Below are positions 8,850 to 19,909 of a stretch of 64,000 nucleotides of DNA, in pieces. The notes beneath the pieces are model-generated. The model was given only the letters and a program-made list of their open reading frames with translations, did not search any database and was not told where the DNA came from. The translations under genes and the position numbers were made by a program. The DNA lies in NCBI GenBank assembly GCA_030446625.1, contig JAUJMY010000002.1, forward strand, positions 152,702 through 216,701. The letters run 5' to 3'. Positions within the stretch are counted from its first letter, which is position 1. Each line of letters begins with the position of its first letter. This stretch comes from Gaiellaceae bacterium. Lineage in GTDB: Bacteria; Actinomycetota; Thermoleophilia; Gaiellales; Gaiellaceae.

Positions 8850-9650
8850 GTGCTCGTCTGCGCTCTCGGCGATCTGCTCCTGGACGTCGTCGTGAGGCTC
8901 GACGAGCCGGTGGCGGAGGACACGGACGCGTACGGGCGGACGCGCGTCGGCGCCGGCGGGCAGGCCGCGAACGTCGCCGCCTGGGTCGCTGCGCTCGGCG
9001 GCAGCGCGCGCTTCGTCGGCAAGCGAGCGGCGGATCCGGCGGGCCGGGTCGTGGCGGCGGAGCTCGAGCGTCGCGGCGTCGTGCTCGCGGGGCCCGTCGG
9101 CGCGGAGGGGACGGGCACCGTCGTCGCGATCAGCACCCCCGACGGGCGCCGCGCGATGCTGAGCGACCGCGGCGTCGCCGTCGAGCTCGAGCCCGAGGAC
9201 CTCGCGCCGGAATGGCTCGACGACGCGGACTGGCTGCACGTGCCCGGCTACAGCCTCGTCCGGTCCCCGCTCGCGGACGCGGCTTGCGCGGCCGCCGCGC
9301 GCGCGCAGCGCGTCAGCGTCGACGTCTCCTCGACCGCCGCGGTCAGGTCGCTCGGCGTCGAGTGCTTCCGCGCCCGGGTCGCGGCGCTGCGGCCGGAGGT
9401 CGTGTTCGCGACGGAAGAGGAGGCCGCGCTCGTGGAGCCCGCGGCGGCGACCGTCGTCGTGAAGCGCGGTGCGCGCGGCTGCGTCGTCCACCGCGGCGCC
9501 GCCGCCAAGGAGTACGACGCACGCCCGGCGAAGCTCGTCGACGCGACGGGTGCGGGCGACGCGTTCGCGGCCGGCTTCCTGCTCGGCGGCGCGGAGCTGG
9601 CGCTCGACGCCGCCGCGCGCTGCGTCGCGACGATCGGGGCCATGCCGTGA
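8850..9650 (+). CDS. psuK: PfkB-family kinase, probable pseudouridine kinase
   Basis: 266 aa ribokinase-fold carbohydrate kinase. The substrate-side motif GAGGQAANVAAWVAALGG and the C-terminal catalytic signature DATGAGDAFAAGFLLG (with Asp base) are both intact. Specificity is inferred from the directly coupled psuG: PsuK phosphorylates pseudouridine and PsuG splits the phosphate product into uracil and ribose 5-phosphate. Stop and psuG start overlap as GTGA. The GTG start (VLVCALGD) was chosen because the upstream extension is antisense to the small divergent gene. Confidence 0.86.
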   Translation: MLVCALGDLLLDVVVRLDEPVAEDTDAYGRTRVGAGGQAANVAAWVAALGGSARFVGKRAADPAGRVVAAELERRGVVLAGPVGAEGTGTVVAISTPDGRRAMLSDRGVAVELEPEDLAPEWLDDADWLHVPGYSLVRSPLADAACAAAARAQRVSVDVSSTAAVRSLGVECFRARVAALRPEVVFATEEEAALVEPAAATVVVKRGARGCVVHRGAAAKEYDARPAKLVDATGAGDAFAAGFLLGGAELALDAAARCVATIGAMP

Positions 9651-10516
9651 TCGTCGTCTCGGAAGAGGTCGCGGGGGCGCAGGCCGTCGTGGCGCTCGAG
9701 ACGACGCTCGTCGCGCACGGGTTCCCGGCGGGAGAGGGCGTCGAGGTCGGACTCGAGTCGGAGAAGCGAGTTCGCGCGGCGGGCGCGGTCCCCGCGACGA
9801 TCGGCGCACTGGACGGCGCGATCCGCGTCGGGCTCTCGCCCGAGGAGCTCGAGCGCTTCGGCCCGGACGCGCGGAAGGTCGGGCCGCGCGACCTCGCCGC
9901 CGCCGTCGTCCAGGGAGCGGTCGGGGCGACGACCGTCGGCGGGACGCTCGCCGTCTGCCGCGCGGCCGGAATCACGGTGATGGGCACGGGCGGCCTCGGA
10001 GGCGTCCACCGCGGGTTCCCGCATCCGCCGGACGTCTCGGCCGACCTCACGGAGTTGGCGCGGACGCAGGTCGTCGTCGTCTCCGCGGGAGTGAAGTCGC
10101 TGCTCGACGTGCCCGCGACGGCCGAAGCGCTCGAGACGCTCGGCGTGCCCGTGCTCGGTTACCGCACGGACGAGTTGCCGCTCTTCTACACCGCCCGCGG
10201 CGGTCCGCCGGTTTCGGCGCGCGTGGAGTCGGCGGAGGACGCGGCGCGCGTGGCGTCCGCGCACTGGGCGCTCGGCGGCGGCGGACTCCTCCTCGGGCGG
10301 CCGCCCGACCAGAGCCTCGACGACGTGGAGCCGCTGATCGAGCGCGCGCTCGCCGACGCGGAGCGGAAGGGAGTTACGGGGCAGCGGATGACGCCGTTCG
10401 TGCTCGCGTACCTCCACCGGGAGAGTGGCGGCCGGACGCTCGCCGCCAACAGGCGCCTGATCGCCGACAACGCGGCGCTCGCGGCAGAGGTCGCGGTGGC
10501 ACTGACGCGTCCCTGA
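9647..10516 (+). CDS. psuG: Pseudouridine-5'-phosphate glycosidase
   Basis: 289 aa. Cleaves the C-C glycosidic bond of pseudouridine 5'-phosphate. Strongly conserved PsuG blocks are present: ALETTLVAHGFP at the N-terminus (contains the conserved Glu), PATIGALDGAIRVGL, MGTGGLGGVHRGFP, SADLTELARTQVVVVSAGVKSLLD (with the conserved Lys), ETLGVPVLGYRTDELPLFY and NRRLIADNAALAAEVA. Length matches the family. Translation is coupled to psuK by a 4-base overlap. Together the pair forms a complete pathway for recycling pseudouridine from degraded RNA. Confidence 0.96.
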   Translation: MIVVSEEVAGAQAVVALETTLVAHGFPAGEGVEVGLESEKRVRAAGAVPATIGALDGAIRVGLSPEELERFGPDARKVGPRDLAAAVVQGAVGATTVGGTLAVCRAAGITVMGTGGLGGVHRGFPHPPDVSADLTELARTQVVVVSAGVKSLLDVPATAEALETLGVPVLGYRTDELPLFYTARGGPPVSARVESAEDAARVASAHWALGGGGLLLGRPPDQSLDDVEPLIERALADAERKGVTGQRMTPFVLAYLHRESGGRTLAANRRLIADNAALAAEVAVALTRP

Positions 10517-10522
10517 CGCAGG

Positions 10523-10714
10523 TCAGCGCCGGCTGCGCAGCCAGTGCCGGAAGAGGTACACCGGCACGACGAACGGCCCGACGAGGAACGTCGCGACGCC
10601 CCAGCGCGTCGCGTTCGGGTTGCCGCTCCGGTCGGCGTGGCGGAAGACAAGCGTCGCCGCGACCGCCCAGAAGACGAGCGCGGCGAAGAACTGGCCGGGT
10701 CCGGGCAGCTCCAC
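10523..10714 (-). CDS. Small two-span membrane protein
   Basis: 63 aa, GTG start (VELPGPGQFFAALVFWAVAATLVFRHA). Two hydrophobic helices are joined by a short polar loop HADRSGNPNATRW and end in a basic tail (HWLRSRR). The start lies 5 bases after the stop of the upstream GYD gene, so the two are probably one transcript. It converges on psuG with a 6-base gap. No family recognised. Confidence 0.65.
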   Translation of the reverse strand: MELPGPGQFFAALVFWAVAATLVFRHADRSGNPNATRWGVATFLVGPFVVPVYLFRHWLRSRR

Positions 10715-10719
10715 CGCGT

Positions 10720-11004
10720 CTACTCGAGCGCGGCCAGGAACTCGTCGATCGAGAGCGCCGTCACCGTCTGCAGCTTCGCGCTCCCGCGCGCGCCGAGGGC
10801 CACGGAGACCTTGGAGATCGTCGCCTCGTCCGGCGCCTCGACGACGTTCAGGAAGTCGAACGGCCCGAGCGTCGCCCACTGGTGGAGGACGCGCGCGCCG
10901 AGCTCCTCGACGTCCTTGTTCACCTCCCGCAGGCGGGCGGGGTTCGACTTCAGCGTCTGGACGCCCTGCGCCGTCAGCGTCGTCAGGAGGATGTAGGTCG
11001 GCAT
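10720..11004 (-). CDS. GYD-domain protein
   Basis: 94 aa single-domain protein MPTYILLTTLTAQGVQTLKSNPARL..., with the dimeric alpha/beta ferredoxin-like fold features of the GYD family (LGPFDFLNVVEAPDEATISKVSVALGARG). The family occurs widely in actinobacteria and its function is unproven. Cytoplasmic. It heads a two-gene unit with the small membrane protein downstream. Confidence 0.88.
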   Translation of the reverse strand: MPTYILLTTLTAQGVQTLKSNPARLREVNKDVEELGARVLHQWATLGPFDFLNVVEAPDEATISKVSVALGARGSAKLQTVTALSIDEFLAALE

Positions 11005-11037
11005 GCCGGCTCCTTCGCTCGCGGGACCCGCCGGAGC

Positions 11038-11733
11038 CTAACGCCCCGCGACGCGCGGGCCGGGTCGCCGCGCCCGCGCGCGCGCCTCCTGGTCGTAGTA
11101 GAGGAGCGCGGCGCCGAGCAGGAAGATCGGCGAGAGGACGAGCAGTGAGAGGAACGCGCCGACGCGGATCCCCGCTTCGCCGAAGCCCTGGAGCAGGAAG
11201 AAGAGGACGAGTCCCGTCAGGAACGTCGTGATGACGAGCGTCGCGAGCGATCCGAGCACGTGGACGGCATCGGCGCGCGCCAGCGCCACGCCGCGCCGAA
11301 GCGACGCGACGAGCCCCCGTTCCTCCACGAGCGCGACCGGAACCGCGAGGCCGACGAAGGTGAACGCGACGAGGCCGAGGAGGGCGAAGCCGGCGAGCTG
11401 GAACAGCCGCGGGACGAGGAACGGCACGAACGCGAGCACCCCAGCCGCGAGTGCGACCGCCAGCGCGCGGCGCGACGGCTGCGTTCGCGTCGCGATCCGC
11501 GCGGCGGCGACGTACGAGCCCGCCCAGAGCAGCACGCCCAGCGTCGGGATCACCACCAGCTGCGCGTCGAACGGCAGCTCCGCGAACGCGATCCCGACGG
11601 CGGCCGGGCCGACGCCGAGCGCGACGGATGGCCAGAAGCGCCGCCCGTACAGCCGCAGCGTCTCCGCGACGAGCTGGCCGACAGTGCGCGTCTCCGGCGG
11701 CAGCGGCGGCGGCAGGGGCTGCTTGTTCGCCAC
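11038..11733 (-). CDS. Multi-pass membrane protein of unknown function
   Basis: 231 aa with five to six hydrophobic spans. The N-terminus is Pro-rich and cytoplasmic (NKQPLPPPLPPETRTVGQLVAETLRLYGRRFW), and the motif VALVEERGLVASLRRGVALARADAVHVLGSL resembles the membrane domain found beside glycerophosphodiester phosphodiesterases and in related uncharacterised proteins. The C-terminus is Arg-rich. Neighbours give no pathway hint. Confidence 0.75.
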   Translation of the reverse strand: MANKQPLPPPLPPETRTVGQLVAETLRLYGRRFWPSVALGVGPAAVGIAFAELPFDAQLVVIPTLGVLLWAGSYVAAARIATRTQPSRRALAVALAAGVLAFVPFLVPRLFQLAGFALLGLVAFTFVGLAVPVALVEERGLVASLRRGVALARADAVHVLGSLATLVITTFLTGLVLFFLLQGFGEAGIRVGAFLSLLVLSPIFLLGAALLYYDQEARARARRPGPRVAGR

Positions 11734-11748
11734 GGCGAGCCGAATCTA

Positions 11749-12303
11749 TTAGCGGAGCTCCGCGAGCACCCGCGGGAGCGCGTCCGCGAGCGCGGCGAGA
11801 GCGACGTCGAAGCGCCAGCGCGAGCGATCCGGCTCCTCGATCTCGTTCGACAGCGCGCGCAGCTCGAGCGCCGGCACGCCCGCGAGCTCGGCCGCGCGCA
11901 GCACGGCGAACCCCTCCATCGCCTCGACGTCCGTCCCCGCGGTCCCGTCGACCGAGGCGCTCGTCCCGATCGCCAGCACCCGCGCCGCGGGAAGGGCGCG
12001 GAGCGCGGCCGCCACGAGCGCGGCGTCCGCCGCCACGCGGCTCGGCACGAGCCCGGTTCGCGCGTCGCAGTAGACGGCCTCCGAGCCGACGACGAGCTCG
12101 CCGACCTGGAGACCCCGGCCGCGCCGGCAGCCGGCGATGCCCACGTGGAGCAGCGCGTCCGGCCGCTCGCGCGCGAGTGCCGCTGCCGTCGCCGCGGCCG
12201 CCTCGACCGGGCCGATCCCGCACGCGAGCGTGAGCGCTCCCGCCGCGCCCGCCAGCTCCGCCTCCGTCGCCGCCACCACGAGCACGCGCTGCACGCGCGG
12301 CAC
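11749..12303 (-). CDS. mqnB: Purine nucleosidase, futalosine hydrolase-like
   Basis: 184 aa member of the MTA/SAH nucleosidase-phosphorylase fold. LVVAATEAE at the N-terminus, LHVGIAGCR, GTDVEAMEGFAVLRAAELAGVP (catalytic Glu/Met-Glu region) and LRALSNEIEE match MqnB, which removes hypoxanthine from futalosine in the alternative menaquinone pathway. No other mqn gene is in the window, so substrate assignment is by resemblance. It is shorter than usual (about 200-220 aa). GTG start. Confidence 0.72.
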   Translation of the reverse strand: MPRVQRVLVVAATEAELAGAAGALTLACGIGPVEAAAATAAALARERPDALLHVGIAGCRRGRGLQVGELVVGSEAVYCDARTGLVPSRVAADAALVAAALRALPAARVLAIGTSASVDGTAGTDVEAMEGFAVLRAAELAGVPALELRALSNEIEEPDRSRWRFDVALAALADALPRVLAELR

Positions 12304-12529
12304 CGTAGCTTTAGATGCTCGCTGCCACGATTTCGCGTGGCCGGACGCGCCGTCTGAGGCACCTGCGCCGCTCCCGCACCACCGGTCCGGCCTGCGGCCG
12401 GCCCGCCGGCGCGTCCGCTTCGCGCCCGCGCCCGCTCACCGCTGCCACCAGCAGCGCCGAGCGACCGCCGCCGCGCCCCAGGCACCCCAGCCGACGCTCC
12501 GGCGCAGGCGATCTCGTGCCACCAATCAT

Positions 12530-12895
12530 CTACCCCGTCTGGTGCTCCTCGCGGAGCTCGTGGAACTCCTGCTCGATCTGGTCGAGCTCGTCGTCGGTCA
12601 TGTGCTCGAGCCGCACGAGGTGCGTGCGGGCGTCGCCGAGGCCGCGGATCAGCTCGTCGAGCTTGAGCTGGATCGCGCGCGTGTCGCGGTTCTGGCTGTA
12701 CTGGAGCAGGAGCACGAGCAGGAACGCGCCGATCGACGTCGCCGTGGCGGGGACGAGGATCCAGTTGTCCGACCAGCGGAAGAGCGGGCCCGAGACGAGC
12801 CACAGCACCGTGAGCGCGACCGCGCCGACGAACGCCCACGGCGACCCGACGAGCGTCGGCGTCCGCGCGGCGAGCCGGCACAGCGTCCTCAACAT
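12530..12895 (-). CDS. Low-affinity iron permease family-like membrane protein
   Basis: 121 aa. Two hydrophobic spans (about residues 18-35 and 42-64) enclose the loop WLVSGPLFRWSDNWILVPATATS. They are followed by LQYSQNRDTRAIQLKLDELIRGLGDARTHLVRLEHMTDDELDQIEQEF, a sequence pattern typical of the small bacterial proteins classed as low-affinity iron permease (PF04120). Iron transport has not been shown for the bacterial members. ATG at 12895. The 225 bases between this gene and mqnB hold nothing I can support. Confidence 0.82.
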   Translation of the reverse strand: MLRTLCRLAARTPTLVGSPWAFVGAVALTVLWLVSGPLFRWSDNWILVPATATSIGAFLLVLLLQYSQNRDTRAIQLKLDELIRGLGDARTHLVRLEHMTDDELDQIEQEFHELREEHQTG

Positions 12896-12948
12896 CCTCG
12901 AAGGGTAGCCCGCTGCAGCTCCCTCAAACGCTGCCGGCCGGCCCGCGA

Positions 12949-15420
<2,472 letters not shown>

Positions 15421-15423
15421 CTC

Positions 15424-15798
15424 TTACGTCCTCACTGTCCGTCGAACGGGCAGGCGCGGCTCCTCGTAGAGGACGAGGTCGCGCCGGTAGGTCTTGTGCA
15501 CGTTCCGAATCTCTTCCTTCATCTCGCGCTCGAGCCGGTCGAGCCGCCCCTGCATGCGCTGGAGCTGGTCCTCGAGGCGGAGCACGTGCTCGACGCCGGC
15601 GAGGTTGAGTCCGAGCTCCGTCGTCAGCTGCTGGATCAGCCGCAGCCGCTCGATGTCGCGCTCCGAGTAGAGGCGCGTGTTGCCGGCGGTGCGCTTGGGG
15701 CGGACGAGTCCCTTGTTCTCGTAGATGCGCAGCGTCTGCGGGTGCATCCCGACGAGATCGGCGGCGACGCTGATCATGTACCGCGGCCGGTCGTCCAT
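15424..15798 (-). CDS. hspR: MerR-family heat-shock repressor HspR
   Basis: 124 aa. The N-terminal winged helix-turn-helix carries the HspR signature [39 protein letters not shown], followed by a coiled-coil dimerisation helix ([24 protein letters not shown]). HspR represses the dnaK operon, with DnaK as corepressor in studied actinobacteria. I prefer the ATG at 15798 ([10 protein letters not shown]) because it shares one base with the stop of a small upstream ORF (TAATG). An ATG at 15819 would add seven residues and overlap that ORF. The clpB start follows 3 bases after the stop. Confidence 0.95.
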   Translation of the reverse strand: MDDRPRYMISVAADLVGMHPQTLRIYENKGLVRPKRTAGNTRLYSERDIERLRLIQQLTTELGLNLAGVEHVLRLEDQLQRMQGRLDRLEREMKEEIRNVHKTYRRDLVLYEEPRLPVRRTVRT

Positions 15799-15899
15799 TA
15801 GCGCCTCGGTGCCCGCCATCGCCCGTATCCCTCGAACGCGATCAGGATCACGGGAATCAGCAGGACGACAACGCCGATCGCTAGCGGGTTCTGAGTCAT
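15798..15899 (-). CDS. 33-aa single-span membrane peptide inside the dnaK operon
   Basis: ATG at 15899 ([20 protein letters not shown]...), 33 codons, ending RWRAPRR and TAA at 15798. GAGG lies 8 bases before the ATG. The reading frame is a single hydrophobic helix with a basic C-terminus. It starts 19 bases after the dnaJ stop and ends in TAATG, coupled to the hspR start. Placement, ribosome site and composition all support translation. I know of no described product at this position. It could localise or modulate the chaperones at the membrane, or serve only to couple translation to hspR. Confidence 0.65.
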   Translation of the reverse strand: MTQNPLAIGVVVLLIPVILIAFEGYGRWRAPRR

Positions 15900-15918
15900 C
15901 GCTGGCACCTCACGACCG

Positions 15919-17040
15919 TCATCGTGAGAAGGCCTCCGCGCGCGGGTTCTCGCGCGACGCCTTCTGGAGCGCCTCGAGCGCCTCGCGCTCGGCCTTCGTC
16001 AGCTTCTGCGGCACGGTCACCCGCACCCGCGCGAGCAGGTCGCCCTTCCCGCCGCCGCTGAGCTTCGGCGCGCCCCGGCCGCGCACGCGCAGGAGCTTCC
16101 CGTCATGCGACCCCGCCGGCACCTTGAGCGAGATGCGGTCTCCGTAGGGCGTCGGCACCTCGACGGTGGCGCCGAGCGCGGCCTCGGGATAGGTCACCGG
16201 CACGTCGACGATCAGGTTCGAGCCGCGGCGCTCGAAGAGCGGCGAGTCGGCGACGTGCGTCACCACGTGCAGGTCGCCCGGCTGCCCGCCCGCGGACCCC
16301 GGCTCGCCCTTCCCCTTCAGCCGGATGCGCGTCCCGTCGCGGACGCCGGCGGGGATCTTGACGGTGTAGCGCTTGGTCCGGCGCTCGCGGCCGCTCCCCT
16401 GGCACTTCGCGCACGGCTTCTCGATCACCGTGCCGTTGCCGCGACAGCGCGGGCACGGCTGGGAGAGCGCGAAGAGGCCCTGGCTCTCGGCCTTGACCCC
16501 GCGCCCGTTGCACTCGGGGCAGATCTTCGGCGCCGTCCCCGGCTGGGCGCCGGATCCGCCGCACTCGCGACACGCCGTCTCGACGTCGACCGGGATGCGC
16601 GTCTCGACGCCCCGCAGCGAGTCCTCGAACGAGACGTTCACGTGCGCCTCGAGGTCGCGCCCGCGCTCGGGAGCGGTGCGTCGCCTTGCGCCCGTCCCGG
16701 GGCCTCCGCTGCTCGCGCCGCCGCCGCCGAAGAGGCCGCCGAAGAGGTCGCCGAGGTCGCCGACGTCGAAGTTCCCGAAGTCGACGTTGAAGCCCTCCGC
16801 GCCGCGCGGCGGCGCGGCGCGCCCGTTGCGCGAGCCGAACGTGTCGTACTGCTTGCGCTTCTCCGGGTCGGAGAGGACGTCGTACGCGCCCTGCACCTCC
16901 TTGAAGCGCGCCTCGGCGGCCGCGTCTCCCGGGTTGCGGTCCGGGTGGTTCTGGCCGGCGAGCTTGCGGTACGCCTTCTTGATCTCGTCCGCCGAAGCGC
17001 CCTTCGCGACGCCGAGGGTGTCGTACAGCGACTTCGCCAC
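15919..17040 (-). CDS. dnaJ: Chaperone protein DnaJ
   Basis: 373 aa type I J-protein, GTG start. J-domain residues 1-70 with HPD (NHPDRNPGD), a Gly/Phe-rich region ([20 protein letters not shown]), then four CxxCxGxG zinc repeats ([32 protein letters not shown]) and two C-terminal substrate domains. It stimulates DnaK ATPase and delivers clients. Three bases separate the grpE stop from this start. Confidence 0.97.
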   Translation of the reverse strand: MAKSLYDTLGVAKGASADEIKKAYRKLAGQNHPDRNPGDAAAEARFKEVQGAYDVLSDPEKRKQYDTFGSRNGRAAPPRGAEGFNVDFGNFDVGDLGDLFGGLFGGGGASSGGPGTGARRRTAPERGRDLEAHVNVSFEDSLRGVETRIPVDVETACRECGGSGAQPGTAPKICPECNGRGVKAESQGLFALSQPCPRCRGNGTVIEKPCAKCQGSGRERRTKRYTVKIPAGVRDGTRIRLKGKGEPGSAGGQPGDLHVVTHVADSPLFERRGSNLIVDVPVTYPEAALGATVEVPTPYGDRISLKVPAGSHDGKLLRVRGRGAPKLSGGGKGDLLARVRVTVPQKLTKAEREALEALQKASRENPRAEAFSR

Positions 17041-17043
17041 GAG

Positions 17044-17580
17044 CTACCCCTCCGGAGCCTCCGGTGCGGCCGCGACGACCACGCGCGCGGGCCGCAGCAC
17101 GCGATCGCCGAGCCGGTAGCCCTTCTGGAGGACCTGCACCACCGAGCCCTCCTCCGCCTCCGATGGCTGCGAGAGGAGCGCCTCGTGCACGTGCGGGTCG
17201 AAGCGACCGTCCGTCTCGATCTCGGTCAGCCCCTCCTTCGTCAGCGCGTCGCCGAGGGCGCGGTGCACGAGCCGTACGCCCTCCTCGAGCGTCGCCTCCT
17301 CGTGCTCGTTCGCCGCCTCCAGCGCCCGCTCCAGGTCGTCGAGCACCGGCAGGAGAGCCTTCACGAGCCGCTCGTTCGCGCGAGTGACGATGTCCGCCTG
17401 CTCACGCGCGGCGCGCTTGCGGTAGTTGTCGAACTCCGCGGCCAGGCGCTGGAGCCGCTCGAGGTACTCGTCGCGCTCGGCCGTCAGGGCCTCGAGCTGC
17501 TGCTCGAGACCCTGCTCGGCCTCGACCGCGCCCCCCGGCGCCGTCTCTACGGCCTCCTGCGTCGTCGTCTCGTCGGTCAT
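17044..17580 (-). CDS. grpE: Nucleotide exchange factor GrpE
   Basis: 178 aa. A long N-terminal coiled coil ([35 protein letters not shown] split over several heptads) is followed by the beta-domain signature [15 protein letters not shown]...[14 protein letters not shown] and [17 protein letters not shown]. It releases ADP from DnaK. The ATG overlaps the dnaK stop (ATGA), giving tight coupling. Confidence 0.97.
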   Translation of the reverse strand: MTDETTTQEAVETAPGGAVEAEQGLEQQLEALTAERDEYLERLQRLAAEFDNYRKRAAREQADIVTRANERLVKALLPVLDDLERALEAANEHEEATLEEGVRLVHRALGDALTKEGLTEIETDGRFDPHVHEALLSQPSEAEEGSVVQVLQKGYRLGDRVLRPARVVVAAAPEAPEG

Positions 17581-19493
17581 GACGTCGTCCGCGCCTCTTC
17601 CTCGTCGATGACCTCGTAGTCGGCCTCCTCGACGACTTCGTCGTCGGACCCCGCACCGTCACCTGACGCGGCACCCGCCCCAGCCTGCTGCGCCGACGCC
17701 TGCGCGTACATCGCCTCGGCGAGCTTCAGCGAGGCCTGCTCGAGCGCCTCCGTCTTCGCGCGGATCTCGCCGACGTCAGCGCTCTCGAGCACGCCGCGAA
17801 GCTCCATGATCCGGCCCTCGATCGTCGCCGCGTCGCTCTCCTCGAGCTTCGCGCGGTGCTCCTTGAGCGTGCGCTCGGTCTGGTACGCAAGCGTCTCCGC
17901 GCGGTTGCGCGCGTCGGCGAGCTCGCGCATCCGCCGCGCCTCGTCGCCGTGCGCCTCCGCCTCGCGGATCATCCGCTGCACCTCGTCCTCGTTCAGACCC
18001 GAGCCCCCCTCGATCCGGATCTGCTGCTGGTTGCCCGTGCCGAGGTCCTTCGCGGAGACGTTGATGATCCCGTTCGCGTCGATGTCGAACGAGACCTCGA
18101 TCTGCGGCATGCCGCGCGGCGCGGGCGGGATGTTCATCAGCTGGAACTTCCCGAGCGTCTTGTTGTAGAGCACCATCTCCGACTCGCCCTGGAGGACGTG
18201 CACCTCGACCGACGGCTGGTTGTCGTCCGCGGTCGTGAACGTCTCGGACTTCTTGGTCGGAATGGTCGTGTTGCGCTCGATCAGCTTCGTGAAGACGCCG
18301 CCCTTCGTCTCGATCCCGAGCGAGAGGGGTGTGACGTCGAGGAGCAGGATGTCCTTGACGTCGCCGCGCAGGACGCCGCCCTGGATCGCGGCGCCGACGG
18401 CCACGACCTCGTCCGGGTTCACGCCCTTGTGCGGGTCCTTGCCGATCAGCTCCTTGACCTTCTCCTGGACGGCCGGCATGCGCGTCATGCCGCCGACGAG
18501 GACGACGTGGTCGATGCCGCTCGCGTCGATGCCCGCGTCCGCGAGCGCCTGCTTCGTCGGCCCGACCGTGCGGTCGAGCAGCGCCGCCGTCAGCTCGTTC
18601 AGCTTCGCGCGCGTGAGCTGGAGGTCGAGGTGCTTCGGCCCCTCGGGCGTCGCGGTCACGAACGGCAGGTTGATCTGCGTCGTCATCGTCGACGACAGCT
18701 CGATCTTCGCCTTCTCGGCGGCCTCGTAGAGCCGCTGGAGCGCCATCTTGTCGGCGGCGAGGTCGATGCCCTGGTCGCGCTTGAACTCGGAGACCATCCA
18801 GTCGACGATCGCCTTGTCGAAGTTGTCGCCGCCGAGGTGGTTGTCGCCGTTCGTGGCCTTCACCTCGAAGACGCCCTCGGCGAGCTCGAGGACGGAGACG
18901 TCGAACGTGCCGCCGCCGAGGTCGAAGACGAGGATCGTCTGGTCGGCCTCCTTGTCGAGCCCGTAAGCCAGCGAGGCGGCGGTGGGCTCGTTGATGATCC
19001 GCTTGACGTCGAGGCCGGCGATCTTGCCGGCGTCCTTCGTCGCCTGACGCTGGTCGTCGTTGAAGTAGGCGGGAACGGTGATCACCGCGCTGTCGACGGT
19101 GTCGCCGAGGTACGCCTCCGCGTCGGCCTTCAGCTTCTGGAGGATCATCGCGCTGATCTCCGGCGGCGCGTACTCCTTGCCGTCCGCCTTGACGCGCGCG
19201 TCGCCGTTCGGCCCCTGCGCGACCTCGTACGGGACGATCGTCATCTCCTCGGAGACCTCGTCCCACTTGCGCCCCATGAAGCGCTTGATCGAGAAGATCG
19301 TGTTCTGCGAGTTCGTGACCTGCTGGCGTCGCGCGGGCGAGCCGACGAGCCGCTGCCCGTCCTTCGTGAACGCGACGACCGACGGGGTGGTGCGTCCGCC
19401 CTCGGCGTTCGGGATGACGGTCGGCTCGCCGCCCTCGAGGATCGCCATGCAGCTGTTGGTCGTCCCGAGGTCGATTCCGATGGTCTTCGCCAT
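17577..19493 (-). CDS. dnaK: Chaperone protein DnaK (Hsp70)
   Basis: 638 aa. Actin-fold ATPase (1-375) with [13 protein letters not shown], the conserved Thr/Asp and [28 protein letters not shown]. The substrate domain starts at [14 protein letters not shown]; a helical lid and a Gly/Ala-rich acidic tail ending [10 protein letters not shown] follow. First gene of the heat-shock operon. AAGGAG lies ten bases before the ATG. The promoter and inverted repeat just upstream suggest repression by HspR at the start of transcription. Confidence 0.98.
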   Translation of the reverse strand: MAKTIGIDLGTTNSCMAILEGGEPTVIPNAEGGRTTPSVVAFTKDGQRLVGSPARRQQVTNSQNTIFSIKRFMGRKWDEVSEEMTIVPYEVAQGPNGDARVKADGKEYAPPEISAMILQKLKADAEAYLGDTVDSAVITVPAYFNDDQRQATKDAGKIAGLDVKRIINEPTAASLAYGLDKEADQTILVFDLGGGTFDVSVLELAEGVFEVKATNGDNHLGGDNFDKAIVDWMVSEFKRDQGIDLAADKMALQRLYEAAEKAKIELSSTMTTQINLPFVTATPEGPKHLDLQLTRAKLNELTAALLDRTVGPTKQALADAGIDASGIDHVVLVGGMTRMPAVQEKVKELIGKDPHKGVNPDEVVAVGAAIQGGVLRGDVKDILLLDVTPLSLGIETKGGVFTKLIERNTTIPTKKSETFTTADDNQPSVEVHVLQGESEMVLYNKTLGKFQLMNIPPAPRGMPQIEVSFDIDANGIINVSAKDLGTGNQQQIRIEGGSGLNEDEVQRMIREAEAHGDEARRMRELADARNRAETLAYQTERTLKEHRAKLEESDAATIEGRIMELRGVLESADVGEIRAKTEALEQASLKLAEAMYAQASAQQAGAGAASGDGAGSDDEVVEEADYEVIDEEEARTTS

Positions 19494-19512
19494 GTCTTCG
19501 TGCTCCTTCAGT

Positions 19513-19537
19513 TCCGATTAGAGAAAATCTAAGCGGA
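19513..19537. promoter_or_regulatory. Candidate HspR operator: inverted repeat at the dnaK start of transcription
   Basis: On the minus strand TCCGCTTAGA (19537-19528), five bases, then TCTAATCGGA (19522-19513): ten-base arms matching at nine positions. It lies between the -10 box and the ribosome site of dnaK. The classical HAIR operator (CTTGAGT-N7-ACTCAAG) is absent, so this may be the lineage-specific form. Confidence 0.6.
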
Positions 19538-19543
19538 TTTATA
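19538..19543 (-). promoter_or_regulatory. -10 box of the dnaK promoter
   Basis: TATAAA on the minus strand, about 45 bases before the dnaK ATG. The -35 region is weak. Predicted transcription start falls inside the adjacent inverted repeat. Confidence 0.5.
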
Positions 19544-19587
19544 GCAGATTTGCTGGGCGGTCGGACAGCTGAGGAGAGTGGTCGACG

Positions 19588-19909
19588 ATGAGCGAAGCGG
19601 CGGGTCGCAGCGACGAGCTCAGGCGGCGACCGAGGCTCGCCGCGAGCTCGGTTCCGCTGGAGCCGCAGCTCGTGGAGTCGTTCGTGGAGCGGATCGAGCG
19701 CCGTCTCAAGGAGCGCGCAGCCCGGCGCGCGCCCGCGCCGGCGGGCCGCGACCCCGCTGATCGGGATCGCCGGCGGGATCGCGGGCCTTCCCGTCATCGT
19801 CGCGGTGTGCGCGGCGCTCGTGCTCGTGAACGTCGTCGCGCCGCTAGCAGTAGCTCATCGGCACCCCGCAGGTCCGGCGCGCCTCGTCTTCCCGTCGCGA
19901 CACGGGTAG
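19588..19909 (+). pseudogene. Small membrane protein gene with frameshift
   Basis: Starts ATG (MSEAAGRSDELRRRP) with well-biased third positions and a helical segment EPQLVESFVERIERRLKERAA. At about 19750, in a run of C, the good frame changes. The next frame gives PLIGIAGGIAGLPVIVAVCAALVLVNVVAPLAV, a clear membrane span, ending at TAG 19909. One base added or lost at the C run would join them into a protein of about 106 aa. The downstream end overlaps the convergent anti-sigma-like gene. Family unknown. Confidence 0.5.

Noticed and set aside
12304..12529. Small frames on both strands between mqnB and the iron-permease-like gene
   Set aside because: No ribosome site, poor third-position bias and no hydrophobic or conserved pattern.
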